Assembly (NCBI GenBank): GCA_026874595.1
Contig: CM049317.1
Coordinates: forward strand, 33,571,901-33,635,900
DNA: 64,000 nt
Reading direction: 5' to 3'
From: Sipunculus nudus
Taxonomy: Eukaryota > Annelida > Sipuncula > Golfingiida > Sipunculidae
Each line of letters opens with the position of its first letter. Positions within the stretch are counted from its first letter, which is position 1. A model generated the notes under the pieces. That model made no database searches. It had not been told where the DNA came from and worked only from the letters and a program-made list of their open reading frames with translations. Made by a program: the position numbers and the translations under genes. Positions 34,920 to 47,800 of the stretch are shown piece by piece.

Positions 34920-37262
34920 CATCATAAACATTTTAAGTTGAAAGAGACTAAAATTATGAGGTTTTTGCCCATAAAACCGGTCAATGTAGGTGGCACCACA
35001 ATATCTGCAATTTCAAATATGAGTCCTGTGACTAACATTGCACAATACTTAGGAATGCTAGCTTCTGGCATTACTGAGATTCCTATGTCGGTATGCTTAC
35101 TTGGCCAAATGACTATTCAAATTCGTGTAACTCCACCAAAATTCATCAAATGCAAACCATTTGAACAAATTTAAGAGGGCTTGCCCCTGGGATCATTTCT
35201 GCAAAATATTCAACAATTTGGCTGGTTCGTTTACAAGAAGAAGACTTTTAAAGGTTTTCAGCTTTTTTTCCCTATAAAGTCTAAGTAAACAAAGATAGCA
35301 AAAAAAGTAAGCTGAATCCCACAACATTTCATATGTGACAGATTATTGCATAAAATCTGGGAATGGTAGCTCCTGCCATTCCTGAGAAATTAGGGTTAAT
35401 GTACAGATGACCAATGACCCCGTACAAAAAAGGTCAATGCAGGTGGCGCCACCAATACCTGAATTTCATATATGACTCATGTGACCAACACTGGCATAAA
35501 ATGTGGTGATGATAGCTCCGGTCGTTTCTGAGACTGTCATTTTAGTATGCTCTTTTGGACAGATGACTAAATTCAAATTCCTGTAACTTTGCCAAAATTT
35601 GAACCATTCAAACAAACTTTAGAGAAATGGTATAAAGGTTATTTCTGTAAAATATTCAACAATTTGGATTTACCGTTTCGGAGGAGAAGATTTTGTAATG
35701 TTTTTTACCTTTTTCTCTCTATTATCTAAGAAAATGCAGAGTTTTTCAGATGGCTAACTTTTTGCATTAAATTTCATTATGCTAGCTCCAGTCGTTTTCG
35801 AAATAGTATGGGTTAACGTACAGACGGCGGGCGCTGGCACACCATCGCGTTAGCTCACAGGTTCGCTAAAAATTACTACAGATGCATAATGAATGCAAAA
35901 TTATAATACAGATACATCTTACTGATGGCAAAATCTTGAATTAAGTTGAGTATGGATACCTATTATTTATAACCCATGTACAGCCGTCTTTATATACCCA
36001 CAATGAGCTGTATACCTGTGATTGTAAACATTGCTTGGCATGAGGAATATCTAAAATCATAAATCTACATTTTTAAAAAGCTTTTAAAAAACTTCTTTTC
36101 AATATTAACCATAGATAACCTGAAATCTAAATGTCTAGAGGCATGATGTAATGGATGCTGTTAAACAGTTGCCAGGCTAGATGTATTTGCTTCACACAGC
36201 TTACATATATGGTAAAATGACTCAATTCAATCTTTATAATTCAGCTAAAATTCATTCTTTGGAACCATAAAAGACAATTATTATAAGAATTATTCAGGGG
36301 ATTATTCTTGTAAAATATTAAACAAATTTGCCTCAGTGGCATCAGACAATAACACGTTTTACAGGTTTATAACTCATATGGGAAAATACAGCAAAATGTC
36401 TAAGTTAAGCTTCTCATAACTCAGCCAAAAATCACTGAACCAAAACAATTTGAACAAACTTGAATTATCAATATCTAAAGATAATTAATATGCAGATTTA
36501 AGAATTTGGACCAGTAGTTTTTGAGAAGAAGATCTTTGTAGCTACTTAGCTAAAATGGGATGTTATGGCATACTACTAAATTCAGCTTCCCATAAATCAA
36601 CCAAAAGTCACTGAACTGAGACTATTTGAACAAACCTCAGAAAGCACTACCCTTAAATCATTTCTGTGTGATATTAAACAATTTGGCACATGGTTTCAGA
36701 GAAGAAGTTTTTTTGTAGCCGTAAGTATGGTGCCGGCACTGATGACCCCCGTACAAAAAAGGCCAATGCAGGTGGCGGCACCAATACCTCAATTTCAGAT
36801 ATGACTCATGTGACCAACATTGGCATAAAATTTGGTGATGATAGCCCCAGTCGTTTCTGAGATTGTAATTTTACTATGCTTTTTTGGACAGATGGCTAAG
36901 TTCAACTTCCTGTAACTCGGACAAAAATCACCGAACTTAAACCATTCGAACAAACTTAAGAAAGATTGTTCCAGGAATGATTTCTGTGAAATATTGGACA
37001 ATTTGGCTGAAAAGTTTCGGAGGAGAAGATTTTTTAAAGTTTTTTTAAAACTTTTTCCCAATAAAATCTATGAAAATGAAGATAGCCAAAAAAAGCAAAA
37101 TCCGATAGAGTTTTTAGATGACTAATTTTTTCATAAAATTTCGTGATGCTAACTCTTGCCATTTTCGCGATAGTCTGGGTTATCGTACAGACGACGGACG
37201 ACAGACGACGGACGCCGGACGACGCCACACCATCGCATAAGCTCAAAAGTTCGCTAAAAATG
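34920..37262. repeat. Dispersed bivalve-type repeat, at least two copies
   Basis: 35410-35880 and 36738-37262 are copies of the same sequence, from 'gtacaaaaaaggtcaatgca' through 'acagacggcg' to 'caccatcgc.taagctca'. A third, partial copy begins near 34975. Each starts with an AGGTGGCGCCACC-like palindrome and ends in 'acggacg' runs. No coding capacity. In between (35.9-36.7 kb) are decayed pieces of the same family. Confidence 0.75.
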
Positions 37263-37794
37263 AATAATAAACTTCCTTCTGTCACTTGTTGTCCATTTGG
37301 ATTACCCAAATGACGGTTTTGCAGTATACTAGGCAAAGGTCTCGTTTTCCTAGGATTTGAATATTTGCGTGGTTAGCTCGATCTATATTGATGTTAACAA
37401 ATAAATTCTATATTGATTAAATTTGATTAAATTTTAAAAAAAAATCATTTAACAATGTAACAGAAGAATACTGTATATTTTTTGTTTTCCAAAACAATTA
37501 CGTGTTCATCCTTCAAAGGCTCAGTGTTATCATTTAAGTACCTACGACGATGTCTGCATGGAAGATGTGCAGGAAACCTTCCAATTAGAACTGCAGTTTA
37601 AAAAAAAAGAAGAAATACGATAATCCAAGCGATAGCTCGTGAATTCTGGAAGTTTATATAAGCATATTTAACGCGCTACAATATATTGGCTAGGGAAAAA
37701 AGTGAGGTCAGGAATTGCTCATCCCTAAGATTCTTATTGCGATATCCTCCAAAACCTGTGTGTGCAAGTGGGGGGCGCTTATTTCGTCAATTAC

Positions 37795-37871
<77 letters not shown>

Positions 37872-39207
37872 ACGCACTGAAATAAATTTTGAATTTATCA
37901 GTGTAAACCGGGTAAACAAAGTTCCTCGTCGCCATTGATGAACGAACAGTCATGCATCGGAAAAATGTTCAGTTATCTGCATTCTCAAAGGGGGTAGATA
38001 AACAACAACAGAACTTCTTTTCAATCATTTGTAATACGTTTCGTGCATTACACGTCCATATACATCTCGCATCATACCTTGAAACATATATTACCTTGTA
38101 ATAAATAAAATCACCAAATAGTTTTTTTCTAGTATCGTTAAGAGATTTTTTATCCTATATTGTTTTATTAATTATACAGTTAATCGAAAAACTATCCAAC
38201 ACGTCATGTAAAGCTGGTTTGTATCTCCGTGCAACTTCATTTTAAGCGTTCTGACCATAAAATGTGTGAATTCTTAATGTAAATGATTATCTTTACAATG
38301 AATAGTCCTTTAAATATATGATTAATGACTGTATTTTTATAAGAAAATGGCATGTTTTACACCTTCATTTTCGGGAATTGTTTTTATGTTGACCCTAACC
38401 ACATGATTACTTGGTTGGGTGATTTTCTGTCGGCAAATTTCCCCTAAACGCTCTGCATTTTAAAATGTCGTTTATGGAGGGAATGTATAACAGAACATTT
38501 CAAATCAAATTACTCATTAGTCTGAATAATAATAAGCTTTTAACTGTTTTTATAATTACTTTTTCGGACCAGAATTTCCTAGCATTAGTAACCATTTGTT
38601 TCCTGCACTTAGGCAGCCTACACACACCATACATTTCCTGTGTTTACTGAGGACACATTGCATGAATTCATAATATATACATATATTCTTAACCAATGTA
38701 AAACAAACTATTTCCCGCCTTTACGTAATATACTCCCAATTCACGTAGCACGCTCTCAATCAGCACATTTCCTACACCAACGGGTGTATATATAGGATAG
38801 GATCGCTTGACGGATTCACTTCAATTCCTTAGATTCCGATGGCATGCAGCATTAACCTTTCATATACGCTAGGGTTATATTAATTTTTATCCACTGTTCA
38901 TTAAAATTCATTATTGAGAAGTAGTCTCTTTTTCAATGTTTAGACATTTTAATCACTCCCATCATCTACTTAGAAGAAGGACAGCTGTCATCAGTCACGA
39001 TTTATTTTCATTTTGATCCAGTGATTAGCAAATTCCTATAAAACAAAGTTTTATCTCCGAATATTTTGAAAATCAGTTCACATTATTAACTAGAAATTGG
39101 TCCATAGTAATATCCTTTAAACATTGGGAAACTTCAGTCGAGTTCTACAGATAGCTTCAAGGACACAGTATCTACACTGAAATATTACTTCGTTACTAAA
39201 GCAAAGC
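37263..39207. other. Downstream flank of gene B, no gene seen
   Basis: Contains a (TA)n tract at 37796-37868 and otherwise unique AT-rich sequence. Frames are short and without motifs. Confidence 0.5.
37796..37868. repeat. (TA)n microsatellite
   Basis: About 73 bp of uninterrupted TA. Confidence 0.95.
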
Positions 39208-39213
39208 TTTATT
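39208..39213 (-). promoter_or_regulatory. Candidate polyadenylation signal of gene B
   Basis: AATAAA on the minus strand, 327 nt after the gene B stop and 21 nt after the end of the coding-like second tail segment. Confidence 0.5.
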
Positions 39214-39233
39214 ATGGAGAAAGAAAGTTATCT

Positions 39234-39430
39234 TCATTTACAAAATCGGATTGACTTCCACATTTCGCTGCTCGTTTTAAATACAATAAGATTATTATAG
39301 TAAGCATTTTCAGTATCTTCTTCCACGTTTTCCCAAGGGAAGACTTCGGTTGTATCCTCATACACGATGTCTGAAGTGTTTACCATCTGCCGTGATATCT
39401 GACCTTTTAGACAATTAAACCACTTAAGCT
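39234..39430 (-). other. Coding-like second tail segment downstream of gene B stop
   Basis: In the same frame as exon 10, after four in-frame stops, about 65 codons stay open and look cytoplasmic: acidic, with VYEDTTEVFPWENVEEDTEN followed by YYNNLIVF, ending at TGA 39236-39234. The end lies just before an AATAAA signal. It could be an alternative 3' exon, an ancestral longer tail now cut off by nonsense mutations, or 3'-UTR that is open by chance. Confidence 0.35.
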
Positions 39431-39539
39431 CCAGTTCTGGTCATTAGTTTGACTAGGAATCGGTTGTTTCATATCAGTTGATCACTGTATCCCACTGCCC
39501 GGACTGTTTAACAAAACTCCATGGGGTGAGATATTCTGA

Positions 39540-39762
39540 TTATGATCTTTGCAAAGACTCATAAAAATGGATCCCCGTACAGTTCTCACTCATGTTCGTT
39601 GGATTTCCTATTCCAGCAAGAGTAGTGTAATCTGCGTTCCCTACTTCATTATATATATTTTCATACTGGTTTTGGAGATCTACACCGGTTGTAGATGAGA
39701 ATCCGACATTCATATTCTCTGCACCACTTCCTTTATGGACTATATTGCGTCGTTTCTGCCAG
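39540..39762 (-). CDS. Gene B exon 10: cytoplasmic tail with ITAM-like motif
   Basis: 223 bp from acceptor TTATAG to TAA. The 74-codon tail starts WQKRRNIVHKG and contains QYENIYNEVGNADYTTLAGI. Y-E-N-I and Y-T-T-L are separated by eight residues, matching the ITAM rule YxxL/I-x6-12-YxxL/I, with a third tyrosine (YNEV) between them. In vertebrates such motifs recruit Syk-type kinases through tandem SH2 domains. That this one does is inference. Confidence 0.75.
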
Positions 39763-40275
39763 CTATAATGTGCATGTTACAGTTTATGTGTGTATTCAGC
39801 CAATGAGTAAATCATTGTACAAATTGATTGATTCACACAAATAATTCAGAGAATGACTGTTTTTTAGGCATATTACAAATTTACTGAAATACCAGTCAGT
39901 ATATGTTACACATTGACTGAAATGTAAAAGAATGGAATACGATTTGTATACAATAACAAAGATTGTATAACTTTTCCTTTATGCCATATACCTTAGTCCA
40001 ACAAAATAGTAACATATTCTACATAAACATACATTCTACATTCTACACAAATTAACTAAAGGTTACAGGCAATTTACTAATTGACTGATTTTACACATTG
40101 GCTATACCATATAATTAACATGTTATAAAGTAAACAAATTATTTATTATTTAATTTAAATTGTTTATGTATTTATAAAAAATAATTTAGAGGGATACAGG
40201 TCCTTGAGAGCAAAAACAATATATTCATTTAATTTGATTGTTTAAATATTGGCATTTTGCCTCATGTTGATAATG

Positions 40276-40351
<76 letters not shown>

Positions 40352-41741
40352 AATACAACTACAAAAGGAACGTACCAGACAAGAACCACAACTCCAGCTG
40401 TAAGAACAATCAGGCCAGCCATACTTCCTACAACGGCTAACACAAGTATGGTATGATCGGCAGACGGACGCTCAATTTCTACATCAGAATCTGCAAAAGC
40501 AATATTTATCTTGAGTTTCGAAAGGCAGTACAACCTATTAGCAGTCATTTGAGTTTTCATGTTAGACGAGGATCTCTTAACACTTTCATATTTTTTCTTT
40601 ATACATCATTTGCGTCAAGACATTAACCTTTCTTCGTCCGATCACTCAACCAACCCAAACATTCCTGAGGATGTATCTTTGAAAACACATTTTACCGTCT
40701 TTAATTTGACCCATTAATAATTGAACACTCCATCAAGTAAAGTACTATCGTTTCTTTGGGATATATGTTATATAATTTGAAAACTTTATCGATAGCACTA
40801 TTATGGATTTATAATAATTCATAATTAACCTTATTATAATAACACGTGAGTGTTAAGGCATTCTTACCTTCTTACCCTAGTGTGATCGTAGGTACATTTG
40901 AAAGCCTTATTTTAGTGTATAAATATATGTGGTACATGTACATAAAAAACTGAGAAATTGCTACGGGTATGAGCAACAAAAGTATTGTACAAGAATAGTG
41001 TTTATTAAGATGTTGCAAATACAATCTAAAGGTCCTGCCACCTAAATTTTACTCCATTCTGTTACAGTGCATTTTGTTTTTATACTTTCTCATACTGTGG
41101 TTAGCACATATATATATATTGCTCAAATTCATGAACAATTTGCATGACATTAAGTAAAACACCCTAAAAATTCCTTGTTGTGAATGGCACACCACACTTA
41201 TCAGTCGGATATTTAACAGGGCTTAAAATAGCCCTGGCCGTTTACATACATGCATCTGGTAGACTCTACTTGTAAATTCCAAATGAGGACACTTAGGCAT
41301 TTATTGATATGATATGGCGTCAGTAATGTAGCTTAGTAGTGACACATGTCTCTAAATAGTTTTGTTCACAGTGAGACGAGTCGCAGATAACCAATGTCGA
41401 GGTGATGAGAGGTTAACATATCCATGTTATATGTGTAATTAATGTTAACTGTGGATTTAAACCATTACTAACGGGATAGACTAGCCACAAAACAAAGACT
41501 AAGGCAGTTTGAATAAATATATCGGCCATCCTATAAAACTGATAAAAAGCTTGGATATAAGTCTACAACAGCTAAATAAAACTGGAATATGAGCAGTCGA
41601 CAAGCGACTACGAATCACCAGGGCATGGTCCATATCAGGCATTGGAAGTCTTCTGACATAGAGGCCCTTTGAAAATATGATATCAGATCACGCTACTCCT
41701 TTTGGATATGTGCATCGATAGAGAACACGAAAATCTTAACG

Positions 41742-41804
<63 letters not shown>

Positions 41805-44800
41805 AATGTGTGTAGCCGTGTTAGTCTCTTAGTGTATAGATAACAGAATGAAGACGCCTTAGTGTTGACTAACTGTTTAATTCAACCACGAGCTTTCGAA
41901 GCTTATAGCTCCTTCATCAGGTGTCAAGTGGAAAGGTATAGAAATCTGCTGTATATATATGTTAGATAAACAATTTATAATGGCCATAATTCATGGTATA
42001 GTGTAATGGATCTGTGGTTGGCTACTATGAATTTGTACCATATTGACCCAGTTTCCGAGTGTGTCATTGTTATTTACCCATAATGCTAGGTTATGAGTGT
42101 CCGGGTTATGTTGAGTTCATGTCCTCTGACACAATAAAGGTTTAAGTTCATTATGCTCATCGGCTTAAGGTTGATGATGATTGGCGACTAATGTGGTGGC
42201 GATCTGGTTGTGCAAGTCCATGATTATGAATAGAGATAATCCATATATAAATGGTATATTAAATGGACATATTTACAGCCGATTTCTATACCTTTCCACT
42301 TGATACCTGATGAAGAAGCTATAAGCTTCGAAAGCTCGTGGTTAAATAAAAAAAAAACAGTTAGTCAACACTAAGGCGTCTTCATCCTGTTATATATGTA
42401 ACGAAATAAGAACCCTGAAGAATGCCGATTCATTCATCATTAAAATGGACCTACATGCAGTAGTAAATGAAAAGATAGAGCCCTTTAAAGGTCGGAATGA
42501 AGTTATGTAGCCACTCGTGTGAGGTACACTATTGGTTTTTTCTTCATCCCGTGTAGTATCAATCGAAAGTTTGGTTGTCTTGGCTTTCAGCGCAGTTGTG
42601 AATACACTTGTTATGGGGATTGGAGGTGTTTCTTTAACAAATAAAGAAGATTTTGTATTAGAAGAATATGTAACACATATACCGTAAAATCTCCACTTAA
42701 AACCGCGGTTTAATCAAGAAATTCAAAATCTTGAAATCAGGTTGATTTCCTGAAAACACTGTGCGGTTTATACTAGAAGGGTTTCCTGAATATCTTCCTG
42801 ACGGACATCGTTTTTGGGCCGGCGAGTGGGCGATAGTATTGCAACTTTCGAAGGCCGTTCTTAGCAGCAGTCTCGCATGCATGGGAGCCGTGTGTAAATT
42901 TATTATTTACGTTTATTTGTTATTTATAAATTAAATATTGCTGATTAGTTTTCGTGTGATATATAACTTGTTATAAAATCTTGGTAATTGTCACCAAATA
43001 ATACGTTTACAACAACCCTGCTGTAACACACAGCGGCCCACTTCGTTGGACATGGTCAAGCAAAATTGAAATAAAAGCCTACTTTAAACCCATTTGCGGC
43101 ATTATTTAGCAATGATTATTTGTTTAAAACATAAAGTGAATAAAAAGCTGACATCGTAAAGTGTCACACAATGGCAGACGATCGTTTTAAAATCAAGTTT
43201 GAGTACCGCCATTTGCTGAAACGCACCGGTATTCTGCTAAGAATATTTTGAACGGCTGTACGCGGTGGGTGGTAAACAGAACAGCCACCTATTTCGTCCC
43301 AGCGTGCCTTGCGCGACCACTGCCTTGACAAAATTGCTCCCCACACGGAAACTTTCTTCAGGAAAGAACTTGCTTACCCCGACTGTCCACTTTAATTTTC
43401 TCCTTTAAATCACTCGTTTTCAAGCGTCATGTTTCCTATACGTGCGTATCTCGAAAAAGTAACTTCAGTTACTTTGATATTTAGTTAAGCTGACCAGCGA
43501 TGTTTTCAAACGCACCAGCAAATTGTGACATGGAGCGATGTCAAGGTACGATGTGACGATGATAATATCGAAGTAACCGGTATGAAAATGATTTGAATCT
43601 TCCGAGTAATTCCAGAAAATGGAATTTTCATCAAAAATGAAGACTTCAAAATATTACTTTTAAAATTAAAATATACAGTGACTTGAAATGGATCAGTAGA
43701 AATTTTTTTCCAAAATATAATGACAAATCAGTAGCAAACAAGAATACGGCACGGAATATAAAATCTGTATAAACAGGCAGAGGTTCACCGGCCCTTACGT
43801 TTTCCCAAACTTCATGCTTGAGTGACCCTGCAAAAAAGTGTTATGATGTGTTTGAATAAAATGCCCAAGGAATTTTAAAGTGGATAGGAATGGCCGAGTC
43901 GCAACCTACGCGGTACATTTCTAGATGACAGCTTGATTGTGTCTTTTGTCAAATCATTCCGTAGCAAAAGTTGGTGCGGTTTTAAAGGGGGGTTCTTAGT
44001 ATTTGAGCCTCTCGCGGTGTCTCACCTGGAAAATCGGCGAAGTCTGGGTGCGGTTTTAAGTGGAGATTTTACGGTAGATGCTGAGATATTTTTTAAACGT
44101 TTACATTACTTGATAAAATGCAATGAACACTTTAAAATTATGAATTCCATATGTCTCTCTGTGCTCCTGGTTTGTGTGATTAAAAATTAGTATAAAGATA
44201 TATGAAAAGCGCGGGTGTATCAATATTAGAAATTCTTGAACTAAAACTAGATTACCTATTCGTTTGCATTTGTGATTTACTCACCAATCTCGCATATGAA
44301 ACCAGCTGATTCAATGTCACACGGTGTAGATTTCCATCTTCCGTTTTTATTCAAAACGATGCAGTGGTTTTTCCTGGGAAATTTTTCGTCCTCATTTTCC
44401 CATCGCGTGCTCTCTATATATTGTCTCTTATATGTATCTGGAATTCATAACGATGCAAGCATTGAATGTTACGTAGTGAAGCAATGTATACCAGCTTGTT
44501 ATTCTTTCCTTATCAAACATTGCTAACAATACTTTATTTACATATAACCTATACAAATGGATGTTTATAAAACATTAATAATACCCTTGTCTTCCCAGAC
44601 CCAACGTCTGCCGGAGCCAAAGGTCCAAAACACCTGCCTTCCAGAAGCATCCACAATATTTCTCATGACATCTTCAAGATCACGGAAAAGGGCATATGAT
44701 GCAAATGACGAGAGCACAGATTTCCTTTCATAGGAAAGATTTCTACATATGTCCACCGCTGTATCCCATGTCACTTCTTCAGCTATGTAAGCCAGACACT

Positions 44801-47800
44801 TCCCTGCAGATATCCTGTCGAATTCCCCTATTTGACAACGTAACCACCAAGGAAACGTTCTGTCTGTTGCAAAAGGTAATAACAGTTTTATTTTTATTTC
44901 ATATCGTTGCTGCGGATAGGTTTGGTTTGTCATGTCAATGTCTTAAGGGAAACTCGCTGCAGAAATATCATATCGCGATGGGTGCCAATGCAAATGGCGG
45001 AGATGCATCTTTGGTTTTTAATACTCATATGTCAAAAATGTTGTGACAATAGAAAGATTTAGGAAAGTGAATATTTTGAACGTAGTGAACGATGTATGGG
45101 AACATTTAAATCAGGCTTTGCTTCTGGGTAATGAGAGTTCCTCCGGCCACTGTAAAAATATTCCCCTGTTACAGCAATAAGACAAACAGTCAGCATTTAT
45201 CCGAGTAGCCTTAAGCCATCTGTCAATAGTATAAAGAACGAAAAGAGCTATGAGCTAAATTTTGTAAAAAGAGCCTGTTAGTTTAAGGTATGCAGCTCTA
45301 AATGATTTTACGTCTGTGTGTAAGGAATTGGTATCCGAATAAACGGAAGCTCTGGCACACGTATAAATATTCGTTATAATGAATATTTATATAACAGATC
45401 TACCTCAATACTAACAAATACATCAATTATGTATTATAGGAAGGTTTTATGATAACATCGGTTTGCTTAGGAAAGAGCTTACCCAGTATACAAAGAGGAT
45501 AATGAAATTCTGTGAAATTTCTGTCTTCTATCTTGGTTTCTAATCCTGAATAATTAAAGACTACTGTCAGTCCAAGGGCATCGGCTTGATTCTCGGTAAG
45601 CCCACCAGGATGGTACATCTGCCAGATGTGTTTCTCTGGAACTTAAACGGTATTAACTTTCATGGAAATAAGTACCAGTAATGTCCATTGCATTTTTATT
45701 ACACAATATATTATTTAAATCCCCTCAAAGTATCATGTGGTAAGAGTTCATTCCTATTTCCTATTTCATTATATTAAATACGTCGGTAATATTAAATACC
45801 AGATAATCTGACTCCAGGTAAGGTATTTATTATGAAAGACATGTAATATTTGTAGATAAAGAGGTGTCTTTTTTAACATAATGTCGGAGTTTAGTAGACC
45901 GATTGACATCTTTGAGCAAAATCACTTGTTCATACATTCTGCACTTGTCATGTAAATGGCCCTGTGTGTTGAATCATCACCGCATGGCATGTTATCATGT
46001 TCACAGATGGAACAGCGTCCATATGACCCTCCATCTATCATTCCAAACATGTTAAAACAGCAGCATACCCTTGCGTCACTTCCCTTTGAAAAAAAAATCA
46101 TCATATATTTTTGTTTTGTTTCGCTAGAAGTTATCCTTATTGTACAAGGGTCACCTTAATTAACATTGTCTTCCTGTATTAACAATAAATGATCTACTGT
46201 TCTCGAACGTTCCCACACACAAAATAGATGGCCCATTTCATGGTACAAATATCAGACACCTACCATGTGAAACGAGAAATACTTAAATCCGTTGCAATCG
46301 GTTTAGCATTTATTTCTTGACCACCTAAAGTGACACTTAGATGGCTGCACATGTTGGCTACTGTAGCATCCTTGATAATAAATACCCTCTGTATGCAGAT
46401 CTAAACAAATGAACATGTATATGAAAGAATCTGTTTTCTATGAAAGATACACTTATCTCATAATTCAATCTATCAGTTATGTTTAATTGTAATTATAAGA
46501 AGATTTACAAATCATAATAGTAAATTTATTGTTAAACTGCCTTGCAAATGGTGTACATTGTGTTTAGTATTGTAATAAAAGTGACCCTTTAATAGAAAAA
46601 AGGCAAACTAATTAGATGATCTTTCTTATGGTTTCGCTGTTATTATATGAAAAAAAAATACCAAGTGATACTGCAATTAATTTCGAAAAAGCTCTACATA
46701 CGTCTCTTATATAATAATAAAATGTAAGTTTAAAGCATTGGTATTGAATGTGCATTGTTACGTTAAAACTATAACAATGTCGAACTGCAGTGAACCTGTT
46801 GCCGCATTTACTGTTAGACCGAAGGAATACAGAATAATAAAAATATGTCCAGCAGAGAAATTGTTGATCTAACTTTTCACTTGAATTAACCTTTGTTCAT
46901 CCAGTTCCAGTTCAAAGGTCCGGTTTTGCCGCCTATCCAAGCTTGTGACACTTCTGAAGAATTTATGAGCTCAGAAAGAACACCATTTGACCTTAAGGAA
47001 TTATCCCACGCTAGTCTGGCCTGTTTCTCTGTGCAGGCTGTTAGTGCGTCTGCCCAAGTGACGTCACCGAGGTAGAGGCAGTACCATTTATCTACAACGA
47101 ATATAAAGGTGGTCATAATAAAGTAATTTAAAAAGACATTAATTAAGGTGCTTGAAGGCCTGACAAGCATTTTCATAGAAAATAACAAAATGACAATGAA
47201 CTTAAGCAGGTACCAATGAAAGGCCGAAGAGGGATGAGAGCAATAATCACGCAGGCTATTTGGATCCTGATGGCGACATTGGAAGTCTTGGAAGTCGGAA
47301 TGGCATGCCATGTGTATCGTTATTTTATAAATCAAGCCAATAACGTGTCCTTCACGTTTTTATACACATGTGATGTGAGCCAGATTGCTGAAGTTCAGCA
47401 AGACATTTAAAAAAAAAACAGTCAGAGACCAGAATAGAGCTACCAAGAAACCATTAAGAGAATTAATATATAATACCTCGCTACCTGGCACAGGTGTGTT
47501 AATATACATGACTTTAATTTATAAGTCTGCAAACATTATCCTTAACATTTGCGATTTCCCAGTTTAAGTAAATTTGAAACACTGTGTGAAAGGTGGCGGA
47601 GTAGGCGGTTTGGTAATTTAGAGTACAAAGCTGTGGCATATAATACATTCCGACCCCTACACTATCAAAGATACATGTTATTCACACGCCGCTTTTAACC
47701 TGACACCTTTGTCTGCCCTTATAAACAATCTATACAATGAACTGTACAAAGAAAATTAGATTATTTTATAATGCGATAACATGTATGCATCGAGTTGGTA

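Noticed and set aside
37686-37953. Open frames made of long Tyr-Ile runs (also near 5849, 22990, 29430, 40279)
   Set aside because: They are translations of (TA)n microsatellites.
47216-47410. A 64-codon plus-strand frame with a hydrophobic start
   Set aside because: Lies in gene B intron 1 on the opposite strand, with no family match; likely chance.
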